From a virus, in the IMG/VR virus record IMGVR_UViG_3300044644_002430, positions 1 through 39,530 of that record: a stretch of DNA of 39,530 bases; one strand, written 5' to 3'. Within the stretch, counting starts at the first letter, position 1, and each line of letters begins with the position of its first letter. Of this stretch, positions 17,095-23,512 are shown piece after piece. The notes under the pieces were generated by a model. That model saw nothing but the letters and a program-made list of their open reading frames with translations. It was not told the origin of the DNA and ran no database searches. The translations under genes were made by a program, and so were the position numbers.

Positions 17095-18534
17095 TTATTG
17101 TTCAACTAAATCGTTAATAATTAAAGGAATTTTTTCGGAACTATATAAACGCTTTCTTTCATCAAAATGTTTAAAGCCGTAAGTCAAACACGTATCCGCT
17201 AAATCAAATATAGTCGCAATAGTTTTAGTTTTATGTAAACGCAAACTTCTTCCAATTGACTGAATAATTTTAATTCTAGATTTTCCAATAGAAGCAAAAA
17301 TAATATTGTGCAAATTTTTAATTGAAATACCTGTAGAAAAAATTTTAGATATTGCAATGCACACCACTCCGGTCGTTTCTTCCATTAACGCTCGCATTTT
17401 TTCTCGCTCCTCTATATCTACTGAACCTTGAATAAAATAAATTTGTTTGTCGGTTTTGTCTTTTAACCATTCCAATAAATGCTCTCCGTGAACTATTCGA
17501 TCTACTAGAATGAGAGTATTTGTATCAAGTTTGTTAATAAGTTTAGCTACAATTGAGTTTCTGTATTCATTTGTGTGCAACCATGTAATTTCTTCTTCAT
17601 AACCAGCAGTAGGTTCAGACATTGAAGGTTTAGAAAATTCCGGAATCTCTTTATATTGAATTTGAAGACCTATAACACGAACGTTTGATATAAACTTGTC
17701 CTCTCTTAGTTCAATTGATTTTTTGTGATAAATTATTGGTCCAAAAATGCGATTGATAGACCACACATCGAATTTGTTTTCAGGTAAAGAACCGGTTAAA
17801 CCAAACTTGTGTTGACATTTTAAATCTTTTACCAATTTGGATATTTTTTCGGCAGTTGCTAACTTGTGGACTTCATCACAAAAAATAACATTAAAATCTT
17901 CCAACACTTTAGCATCTTGTTTTTTAGATAAGAGAATTTGGCTATTTGCTATTACAATTTTTGTTTTTGTGTATTCGTTATTTCCAGTCCATTTAGAAAT
18001 ATAATTCTCAGAAATTCCGTAATCAATAAAATCTTTGTAGGTTTGTTGAACAAGCTGAACATCAGGAACTAAAATTAGTACTCTGTAGTTTTTTTCCGCT
18101 ACAGCAGTATTAGCAATTAGTGCTATAGTTAAAGTTTTGCCTGCTGATGTGGGAAGTACAATTACTCCGTGTCCTTTACGCAACGCTTCGGTAGCTGACT
18201 CTATTTGATACTCTCGAGGGTTGAGCAACAACTTTAAAGGAGTCTCAGAAATACTATTAACGTGTTTAATTTTTTGAAACTGTTCTGTAAAATGTATTTG
18301 AAGGGAAGGAAATTTAACTTTTAGTTCTGCAATAATTTGTTCACTAAACGGTAGATCGAAATGACCTTTTGCAGAGATTGCGTATTTGCGGACAGGCATG
18401 TTTCTTCCTAAACGTTTGCGCATAAAAACCAACGCTTTATCTTCGACTGAAAAATGTTCTCTAATTAAATCTAAAGCATCGGACTTAATCAAAGGTTTTC
18501 TAGAAACACTATCAAACTCAAAAGTTACTTGCAT
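17095..18534 (-). CDS. uvsW: DNA/RNA helicase UvsW
   Basis: 479 residues (T4 UvsW is 503). An N-terminal small domain (1-100) precedes the SF2 core. Q-like REYQ lies at 107-110, Walker A is LPTSAGKT (127-134), and motif II is CDEVH (D220, E221). Motif III is GLTGSLPE and motif VI QSIGRSLRLHK lies near 420. The protein unwinds branched recombination intermediates and R-loops and shifts replication to the recombination-dependent mode. It starts at the stop of the UvsY-like gene (ATG overlapping), the same neighbourhood as in T4. Confidence 0.93.
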   Translation of the reverse strand: MQVTFEFDSVSRKPLIKSDALDLIREHFSVEDKALVFMRKRLGRNMPVRKYAISAKGHFDLPFSEQIIAELKVKFPSLQIHFTEQFQKIKHVNSISETPLKLLLNPREYQIESATEALRKGHGVIVLPTSAGKTLTIALIANTAVAEKNYRVLILVPDVQLVQQTYKDFIDYGISENYISKWTGNNEYTKTKIVIANSQILLSKKQDAKVLEDFNVIFCDEVHKLATAEKISKLVKDLKCQHKFGLTGSLPENKFDVWSINRIFGPIIYHKKSIELREDKFISNVRVIGLQIQYKEIPEFSKPSMSEPTAGYEEEITWLHTNEYRNSIVAKLINKLDTNTLILVDRIVHGEHLLEWLKDKTDKQIYFIQGSVDIEEREKMRALMEETTGVVCIAISKIFSTGISIKNLHNIIFASIGKSRIKIIQSIGRSLRLHKTKTIATIFDLADTCLTYGFKHFDERKRLYSSEKIPLIINDLVEQ

Positions 18535-18947
18535 TATGTAGTTTCTAGGGTTATAATTTTAGTTAAATTGTTCATGCCGTATTGCGTATCTCGTAGATTA
18601 GATTCTACCTTAGTCAAGTACTCTACTAAAAACTCATGATTAACAATTTCTTCTTCAATTTTTAAAATAATTTCATGCGAAGATACAGATTCGGAAATTG
18701 TTTTAGGAGTGAGTCCAACAGGGGATTCGGACTCAATTTTTTGCTTTAATTTTTTTTGAGCAGCTTCCTTTAGTTTTTTGTATCGATTAACTTCTTGCTT
18801 GTGAAACATTAATCTACCGACCCAGTAGTGGCGTATGGAGGCAAGAGACATCTGGGAGTCTTTTATGTTTAATTCATCAAATTTTAAAAAATCAGCAATT
18901 TTATTATGGTATTCAGCAAACAAATCACTGGTAGTTTTTTCACTCAT
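18534..18947 (-). CDS. uvsY: UvsY-like recombination mediator
   Basis: 137 residues, the same length as T4 UvsY. Sequence similarity is weak but the pattern fits: a short acidic N terminus, then a long basic helix (IRHYWVGRLMFHKQEVNRYKK and KLKEAAQKKLKQK) comparable to the UvsY helix that binds ssDNA, then a loop and two further helices. Position supports the call, as it is immediately upstream of and abutting uvsW on the same strand. UvsY loads UvsX onto gp32-covered ssDNA. It is the first gene of the minus-strand transcript that starts in the non-coding region 18948-19394. Confidence 0.75.
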   Translation of the reverse strand: MSEKTTSDLFAEYHNKIADFLKFDELNIKDSQMSLASIRHYWVGRLMFHKQEVNRYKKLKEAAQKKLKQKIESESPVGLTPKTISESVSSHEIILKIEEEIVNHEFLVEYLTKVESNLRDTQYGMNNLTKIITLETT

Positions 18948-18982
18948 AATAACAGCATAAACGAAATAAAGTATTTTACCAC

Positions 18983-19345
18983 AAAAAAAATTTAACCCAG
19001 AATATTATATAATATTATTAAAGATATATTTAAGCTCCGGCAATTCAGATTGAAGGAGGGAGGTCCCCCCTGTGTAGGGGAAAACCTCCAATCTTTAATA
19101 CTCCGTATAAAACGAGTCTCAGTCGGGTTAACAAGCTTCAAAAAATCAAAAAAATGATTAATATGCCCCCTCGGTTGTCCTATAAGGGCTGGCTTGAGTG
19201 GTCCTGGCAAGTGCCAGACAACGGTCACGCAATTAGCGCACATCGAGAAATGTTTTTAATTTATTAATCGCTGATTCCTGTTTTTTATCTTCCAACGAAG
19301 ACCCACGCATATGCGCTCTGGCTAGTCCTAACAGCGATGGTTTTC
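18983..19345. ncRNA. Candidate structured non-coding RNA region (unknown)
   Basis: The gap between the divergent uvsY and the 19395 gene holds no convincing protein. It is locally richer in G+C than its surroundings and full of hairpins. (a) 19047-19094: AGATT/AATCT enclosing GGAGGT/ACCTCC enclosing CCCC/GGGG. (b) 19204-19217: CTGGCA/TGCCAG, enclosed by GTTGTC (19174-19179) and GACAAC (19217-19222, sharing one base). (c) 19267-19338: ATCGCTG/CAGCGAT closing a multi-branch loop with a CGCAT/ATGCG hairpin and a six-pair GTCTTC/GAAGAT hairpin. On the minus strand the region ends at a weak AATATTATATAATATT palindrome followed by eight T (about 18983-19017), which could act as a terminator. I do not recognise it as tmRNA, RNase P RNA, 6S RNA or a known riboswitch. 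Confidence 0.4.
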
Positions 19346-19381
19346 AACATCATTTAATTAATAGCAAAGTCAACAAAATAT

Positions 19382-19389
19382 TATAAATA
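19382..19389 (+). promoter_or_regulatory. T4-type late promoter TATAAATA
   Basis: A perfect TATAAATA, the T4 late consensus, lies 5 nt (CTTTT) before the ATG at 19395. There is no Shine-Dalgarno sequence between. If transcription starts 6 nt after the last A, as T4 late promoters do, the first base of the mRNA is the A of ATG. Confidence 0.8.
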
Positions 19390-19394
19390 CTTTT

Positions 19395-19616
19395 ATGAAA
19401 TTTCGAGAAATTGTTGAAAAAGTCCTAAGTGAGGAAGTTATGTCTGGAGGAGAAGGTTCAGCTTTTGGTCCAAATGTTGGGAAGACAGCTTCTGAATTTA
19501 GTGGAGACAATTATGCTCCAGGAGATGCACGCACTCCGAAAAGTTTATATGGAGGAGTTCTGACGCGAGCAGGTATGCGTAAAGGGGAATCCAAAAAAAG
19601 AAAAAAGAAAAAGTAA
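19395..19616 (+). CDS. Small late protein with capsid-targeting-like N terminus
   Basis: 73 residues. The first 14 residues (MKFREIVEKVLSEE) form an amphipathic helix ending in LSE, a form like the L/I-x-E site cut by the T4 prohead protease gp21. A glycine/serine-rich middle (SGGEGSAFGPNVGK) and a very basic tail (KKRKKKK) follow. This layout suggests a DNA-contacting internal head protein, but a small tail or neck protein is possible. Transcription is from the TATAAATA promoter at 19382. The next gene starts 3 nt after the stop. Confidence 0.7.
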   Translation: MKFREIVEKVLSEEVMSGGEGSAFGPNVGKTASEFSGDNYAPGDARTPKSLYGGVLTRAGMRKGESKKRKKKK

Positions 19617-19619
19617 TAT

Positions 19620-20033
19620 ATGGATCTTGGTCACTGGACAATTAAAGAAAGCTTATACACAACCGAAAATCCTTTTGGTTTCATTTATCTTATTACAAAC
19701 AACGTTAACCAGCGTCAATACATCGGAAAAAAACAATGTGTTTCTCGCGTCAAACGAAAACCATTGAAAGGAAAGACAAGAAACCGCATAGACCATAAAG
19801 AAAGCGATTGGAAGACCTATACTGGTTCATCAAAAGAGTTGAATGAAGACATATCAAAGTATGGCAAGGAAAATTTTACATTTGAAATTTTAGAATGGTG
19901 TGGATCCAAATGGGAATTGGGGTATAAAGAAATCAAGAAACAATTAGAACACGACGTGCTTTTAAACGAACAATTTTACAACGGTATTTTAAATGTACGT
20001 ATTGGCAAGCCGCCTAAAGATTTTTTAAAATGA
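19620..20033 (+). CDS. GIY-YIG-like endonuclease domain protein
   Basis: 137 residues. GFIYLITNNVNQRQYIGKKQ (about 19-38) is the GIY-YIG core in variant form: FIY for GIY and YIG kept, with K at 37-38. YTGSSKELNEDISKYGKENFTFEIL (about 72-96) is the following helix-strand segment of the family. A catalytic glutamate candidate lies in the LLNEQFYNG part near 120. Relatives of this compact form are common in T4-like phages as single-domain proteins of unknown role, unlike homing endonucleases it has no DNA-binding C-terminal module. It starts 3 nt after the preceding late gene and overlaps the next by 4 nt. Confidence 0.72.
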   Translation: MDLGHWTIKESLYTTENPFGFIYLITNNVNQRQYIGKKQCVSRVKRKPLKGKTRNRIDHKESDWKTYTGSSKELNEDISKYGKENFTFEILEWCGSKWELGYKEIKKQLEHDVLLNEQFYNGILNVRIGKPPKDFLK

Positions 20034-20452
20034 CAAAAACTTTTCCAAAGTCTAGAATTTGCGTAATAGATTGCAAAGATCCATTTCAACAAGGATTGCA
20101 AAAAGCAATAGAGTTTGCTAACAAAAATAACATTACACTTAATAGTGCAGACGGTAAGCGTTTAATTTTAGGGTTCTGTCTCAAGTATGTAGAAGAAGCT
20201 TACAAAACAACTAAGACTCAATATCCTAAAGTTCTTTGTATTTCTAAGAAAAACATTTCAACAAAACTACATTCTTTTGTTGATAGTTATTTTGATAAAA
20301 TGATGTCCTATCTGCCGCTGCCATATTGTGGCAAATATGATTTGAATTCTCCTGATTTAGAAAGCGCTGCTGAAAATAGTTTGAGCAAAAAAAATTCAAA
20401 CAAAAAATTTCAAGACTTTCTTTCTAAAACTAAACTTGGGAAGCGTCAATAA
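20030..20452 (+). CDS. Hypothetical 140-aa protein
   Basis: Not recognised. The segment FQQGLQKAIEFANKNNITLNSADGKRLILGFCLKYVEEAYK (about 19-59) looks like a compact helical domain. The C terminus is charged and low in complexity (NSLSKKNSNKKFQDFLSKTKLGKRQ). It overlaps the GIY-YIG gene by 4 nt (ATGA) and shares the late transcript from 19382. It ends 23 nt inside the convergent kinase-like gene (20430). A small packaging or head protein is conceivable by position; nothing in the sequence proves it. Confidence 0.65.
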   Translation: MTKTFPKSRICVIDCKDPFQQGLQKAIEFANKNNITLNSADGKRLILGFCLKYVEEAYKTTKTQYPKVLCISKKNISTKLHSFVDSYFDKMMSYLPLPYCGKYDLNSPDLESAAENSLSKKNSNKKFQDFLSKTKLGKRQ

Positions 20453-21074
20453 GAGAACCATCCTCTTCTCCAAAGCAATTTCCATTTTCTTTAATGTAAA
20501 GCTTCATTTGAGGAATACGCATATCCGGAGGACCTTCTAAACGAATGACTGCTGGACAATCCTCTGAAGGAAAGAAAGCTTTTGTGTTTTTTTCATATGA
20601 ACTAACCAATGAATCAAAAATGTTATCAATTTCTTCTCTAAACGTTTCGTCTGTTTCTCTTCCTTCTCTTGGAGTAATAGGAATTTCTTTTCGAGCGGGA
20701 ATATAAAAAACGAGATCAATGTGCTTTAAAGAAAGAGCAGCAATATCTTTACAATTCATTATAAATTCTGAAGTAAATCCTTCAGTTCCTTTTGCGTAGT
20801 GCCAAAGTGTATAAGCAATATTATCCACTGGACATCTATCAAAAATAACGTGCTTATCATCTGAAGTGCTTGCAAGCTGAACTTCATCAACCAACGCGTT
20901 AAGAATTGCTCTTTGAGACTCTTTGTCTCCTTGCATATTAAGATTAAGGTTTTTTTCCTTAATGATGTCCCTATAAGTTTTTTCAGGCCTTTTATACATT
21001 GGCCATTCTTTAATGAATTGATTAACTAAAGTAGATTTACCTACACTGTGAGCTCCAATTAAAGCAATTTTCAT
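20430..21074 (-). CDS. P-loop NTPase, nucleotide/nucleoside kinase-like (AAA_28)
   Basis: 214 residues. Walker A is GAHSVGKST (7-15). FDRCPVDNIAYTLW (about 78-91) is the DR-type LID/substrate region seen in NadR- and deoxynucleoside-kinase-like P-loop proteins. VFYIPARKEIPITPREGRETDETFREEID (about 128-156) supplies basic lid residues. The likely activity is phosphorylation of a nucleoside, nucleotide or cofactor with ATP; the acceptor is unknown. It lies upstream of a small gap from QueE/QueD on the same strand, so a role in modified-nucleotide supply is possible. Confidence 0.78.
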   Translation of the reverse strand: MKIALIGAHSVGKSTLVNQFIKEWPMYKRPEKTYRDIIKEKNLNLNMQGDKESQRAILNALVDEVQLASTSDDKHVIFDRCPVDNIAYTLWHYAKGTEGFTSEFIMNCKDIAALSLKHIDLVFYIPARKEIPITPREGRETDETFREEIDNIFDSLVSSYEKNTKAFFPSEDCPAVIRLEGPPDMRIPQMKLYIKENGNCFGEEDGSLIDASQV

Positions 21075-21104
21075 TATGTTTATTTAGAGTCGGTTTGAAT
21101 TAAA

Positions 21105-21863
21105 TCAAACCTTTAAAGCTTTATCCCAGACCAGGAGATGCAAACGAGGACTAAAATTAACATGCATTGCTTTAGCGTATTCGACTACAGCTTGGGCTTT
21201 TTCGATGTGTTCTTGTCTAGATCCACAACAAGGCATGAACCAAACTCGTTGAAGAGGTACGTTAACCCCTTCATAATCATCTACATATTTTCTCCAAATT
21301 TCCTCAATATCTCTGTCAGAATTAATAACAAACTTGAAACCGGAGTTATGATCTACATGCCATCTCAACACATCTGGCTTGTAAGTCTTTTCTTCAGGGT
21401 CTCCGTTAGTCGTTAGTTTAGGAGATGTAGTAAAAGTAGCACAAAAATCTGTTACCCAACGTTCATCAGGAATAAGAGTAGCATTTGTTTCAAAATCAAT
21501 TCTTGGATTAAACTGATAACGCTCATTAAAAGCTTCCATGAATTTGAGAAGCTGTTTCTGTTGAATAAAAGGTTCTCCTCCAGTCAATTTAAATATAGCC
21601 CGATTACGAAGATGTTCAATATAATTCTTTTCTTCCATTAATTCAAAAATTTCCTCGAATGTCATTTTGTTCTTAACGGACCAAGAAATAAACGAATCAC
21701 ATCCATTAGGACTATCAGCAGAAGCGAACCCTTTGCAAGTCAAATTGCACATCGACATACGCATGAATACAGAAGGCTGTCCTACATATTCTCCTTCTCC
21801 TTCTACGGTATAAAAAACTTTATCGTCAGACAAAAACAGAGTTTCAGTATTAATATCAATCAT
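21105..21863 (-). CDS. queE: 7-carboxy-7-deazaguanine synthase QueE (radical SAM)
   Basis: 252 residues. The start YTVEGEGEYVGQPSVFMRMS is the QueE signature (xxQGEGxxxGxPxxFxR). The iron-sulfur cysteines are C39, C43 and C55, a CX3CX11C spacing wider than the usual radical SAM CX3CX2C because of a GFASADSPNG insert. LTGGEP (93-98) is the SAM-binding GGE motif. It converts 6-carboxytetrahydropterin to 7-carboxy-7-deazaguanine. That is the step after QueD, which lies next to it. The pathway leads to preQ0 and then to queuosine in tRNA or to 7-deazaguanine in phage DNA. No QueC, FolE or Dpd gene is in the window. Confidence 0.9.
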   Translation of the reverse strand: MIDINTETLFLSDDKVFYTVEGEGEYVGQPSVFMRMSMCNLTCKGFASADSPNGCDSFISWSVKNKMTFEEIFELMEEKNYIEHLRNRAIFKLTGGEPFIQQKQLLKFMEAFNERYQFNPRIDFETNATLIPDERWVTDFCATFTTSPKLTTNGDPEEKTYKPDVLRWHVDHNSGFKFVINSDRDIEEIWRKYVDDYEGVNVPLQRVWFMPCCGSRQEHIEKAQAVVEYAKAMHVNFSPRLHLLVWDKALKV

Positions 21864-21868
21864 AAATT

Positions 21869-22303
21869 TTATTCAGTATAAATTGCGCTGTTCAGTTCAT
21901 GCTCCCAAACTTCAACTTTAATGACCTTGCATCGGTTATCAGTTTGTTTTTTAATATGTTCATTTGCTTTTCTGAAGCACCATTCTGCAGTCTTTTCAAT
22001 GCCAACATCTCCCATAATTCGCAGATCACAACCTCCAGCTTCATGTAGCTGCCCAAAGAGCTTTAACAAAGGATCATCCACAGCAATGCACAAAGTGTGA
22101 TCGAATTGTTGTTGAAGTTCTTGCTTGAGGTCTTTGAGTCCTCCAAAATTAACAACCCAATTGCGTTCGTCTAATTCTCCTTCAAACCAAAATTTAGCTT
22201 TTAATTGATAACCGTGAACTTTGCAGCAGTGGGTATCTGTTGCTCTCCATTGTCTGAAAGCACAAGATCCTAACTCGATTATCTTTGTGGAAATATAACT
22301 CAT
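21869..22303 (-). CDS. queD: QueD-like 6-carboxytetrahydropterin synthase, divergent
   Basis: 144 residues. The catalytic cysteine region reads CCKVHGY: C26-x3-H30 fits the C-x3-H-G-H of QueD, but the third zinc histidine is Tyr32. The N-terminal AAH motif is CAFRQW, so the first zinc ligand is also not in place. FDH (67-69) and VWE near 134 match the catalytic D-H and E. The FRQW/HGY form recurs in phage PTPS-like proteins by recollection, so it may be a phage subfamily with altered metal binding. It makes the QueE substrate from dihydroneopterin triphosphate if active. It overlaps the upstream 91-aa gene by 4 nt and lies 5 nt from queE. Confidence 0.82.
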   Translation of the reverse strand: MSYISTKIIELGSCAFRQWRATDTHCCKVHGYQLKAKFWFEGELDERNWVVNFGGLKDLKQELQQQFDHTLCIAVDDPLLKLFGQLHEAGGCDLRIMGDVGIEKTAEWCFRKANEHIKKQTDNRCKVIKVEVWEHELNSAIYTE

Positions 22304-22575
22304 ACGTGATCAAATGTTGTAATCTCAATATTACCTGCAAACTCTTCCATAATCAACGGAGATATCTCATCTTCATAATCTTCTTCTTTTACGAATTGAA
22401 TATCTGAGAGTTTAATCTCTGGCTTTAGTTGCTTAAATTTTTTAGCTAATTGCAACAACTCAGTTTGATACTCTAAGTTAGTATTGGATACCACGTTTAC
22501 GGAACACGAAAACAGCAGTCCTGAAATTGCTGTTTGGAGCTCCCTCTCTGTTAAGTCTACTTTAATGTTGGACAT
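22300..22575 (-). CDS. Hypothetical 91-aa protein
   Basis: Not recognised. It has a helical first half with SGLLFSCSVNVVSN (about 18-31), a LAKKFKQLKPEIKLSDIQF middle and a strongly acidic end (VKEEDYEDEIS). The protein is small and soluble in appearance. It overlaps the start of queD by 4 nt (ATGA), so it is probably translationally coupled to queD, and may belong to the 7-deazaguanine unit or simply share the transcript. Confidence 0.6.
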   Translation of the reverse strand: MSNIKVDLTERELQTAISGLLFSCSVNVVSNTNLEYQTELLQLAKKFKQLKPEIKLSDIQFVKEEDYEDEISPLIMEEFAGNIEITTFDHV

Positions 22576-22605
22576 GCAAGAAGATTACAATACTTCTTTA
22601 TTATG

Positions 22606-23226
22606 TCAAGCTTTTAGTATTTTACTAACATCCTCTAATAAAAGTCCATTTGAATATGCTTCATCTAAAGTTTTGTATAGTTCATTGACTAACACTTGGA
22701 CCTTGTCTTGGTATTCAATAACTTTTTTGTAATGCTCCATGTCTTCATTTAAGTTGAGCACTTTGTGTTCAAATTCTCCACAAGCTTCGATTAAATCAAT
22801 TTTAGTACCTAAATAACGTTTTAATTTCAATACCGTTCTAGTCATTGGACTAAAAGACGTTTTTTCTTGTTCGGTAACTGGGGTTTTAATTTTATTTCCT
22901 CGCTCGTCTATTATTCCTAGTTTGAAACATTCAAATTCAGAAAATTCTTTTTTGAGTTCTTTTAACAGCACGTTGTGATCCAAAAAGCTTTGTACGTTTT
23001 CTTTAATCATACTGTTATAATTTATACCATGCACATGCAGATCTGCTGTTGGATTTACTTTGCACCCTCTACCATAACTTACTGAGCCGCAATAAGCACA
23101 CTTAGAAGTGTCGTCGCCGTGGTAATGCACTCCATGTGGAGCATATCTACAACCTTTGCCTCTGTTAACAGACGCACAGTATAAACAACGACTTTGTTTC
23201 AAATTATGCTGGTTGGTTGCCTGCAT
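22606..23226 (-). CDS. Tandem zinc-binding repeat protein with coiled-coil tail
   Basis: 206 residues. Two copies of one module lie in the first 70 residues: CLYCASVNRGKGCRYAPHG then HYHG, and CAYCGSVSYGRGCKVNPTA then HVHG. Each holds C-x2-C, a third Cys and an H-x-H, enough for one zinc ion each. The rest (about 75-206) is helical and charged, with heptad-like spacing from 140 to 190. No catalytic motif is seen, so binding of nucleic acid or protein is likely. The start is ATG 23224-23226, overlapping the 3' end of the 23204 gene. Confidence 0.65.
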   Translation of the reverse strand: MQATNQHNLKQSRCLYCASVNRGKGCRYAPHGVHYHGDDTSKCAYCGSVSYGRGCKVNPTADLHVHGINYNSMIKENVQSFLDHNVLLKELKKEFSEFECFKLGIIDERGNKIKTPVTEQEKTSFSPMTRTVLKLKRYLGTKIDLIEACGEFEHKVLNLNEDMEHYKKVIEYQDKVQVLVNELYKTLDEAYSNGLLLEDVSKILKA

Positions 23227-23461
23227 TCTGTTGAGGATTCAACATTTTCAACAAAGCGTCTTTAAATTTTTGGTCATTCATTTTTTGTTGAAGAGCTTTA
23301 AACAACTCTTCGTCGTTTATTTGATTTTGTTGATTTGGTTGAGCAGGAGGAGTTGTTTGAGGAGTTGTTGTAGTTCCAGTAGTAGAAATTGGTTTAGCTG
23401 GAGTTGGCTGAGTTCCACTCATAATAGTCTCACAAAGACTGTCAAATTTTGTTTTTGTCAT
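23204..23461 (-). CDS. Small late protein, Pro/Thr/Gln-rich
   Basis: 85 residues from ATG 23459-23461; a longer frame to 23494 is ignored because CATAAATA sits 5 nt before this ATG. After a short helix (MTKTKFDSLCETIMSG) comes a Pro/Thr/Gln-rich linker (TPAKPISTTGTTTTPQTTPP, about 20-39), then a helix DEELFKALQQKMNDQKFKDALLKML. The layout suits a virion protein with a flexible linker. The function is unknown. The gene is divergent from the 531-residue late gene at 23513, and both have late promoters in the 51-nt gap. Confidence 0.65.
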   Translation of the reverse strand: MTKTKFDSLCETIMSGTQPTPAKPISTTGTTTTPQTTPPAQPNQQNQINDEELFKALQQKMNDQKFKDALLKMLNPQQNAGNQPA

Positions 23462-23466
23462 GTATA

Positions 23467-23474
23467 TATTTATG
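23467..23474 (-). promoter_or_regulatory. T4-type late promoter CATAAATA
   Basis: Minus-strand CATAAATA, 5 nt (TATAC) before the ATG at 23461. The gp55-type consensus is (C/T)ATAAATA. Confidence 0.7.
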
Positions 23475-23499
23475 CATTTTGCAATTTTTTTCAAAAACG

Positions 23500-23507
23500 A
23501 TTAAATA
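23500..23507 (+). promoter_or_regulatory. Late-type promoter ATTAAATA
   Basis: Plus-strand ATTAAATA, 5 nt (ATCTA) before ATG 23513-23515. It is back to back with the minus-strand late promoter at 23467-23474, leaving 25 nt between the two motifs. Confidence 0.55.
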
Positions 23508-23512
23508 ATCTA

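Noticed and set aside
18992-19243. 83-codon minus-strand reading frame in the non-coding gap
   Set aside because: It coincides with strong hairpins, has no start context or neighbour coupling, and its residue pattern resembles no protein. More likely part of the structured RNA region.
18983-19345. Group I intron, glutamine riboswitch, hammerhead ribozyme, RNase P RNA or 6S RNA
   Set aside because: I looked for the core motifs I know of each (for example the CTGATGA/GAAA hammerhead core or the RNase P GAGGAAAGTCC) and did not find them. No gene is interrupted here, so an intron has no exon context.
21072-21088. TCTAAATA 6 nt before the ATG of the kinase-like gene as a late promoter
   Set aside because: Spacing is 6 rather than 5 and the second base differs from the consensus; the product is a metabolic protein. 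Kept only as a weak parallel to the 7394 site.
23156-23512. Upstream extension of the 531-residue late gene
   Set aside because: The extension runs over the divergent 23204-23461 gene and both late promoters. The ATG at 23513 has the late promoter at the standard 5-nt spacing.
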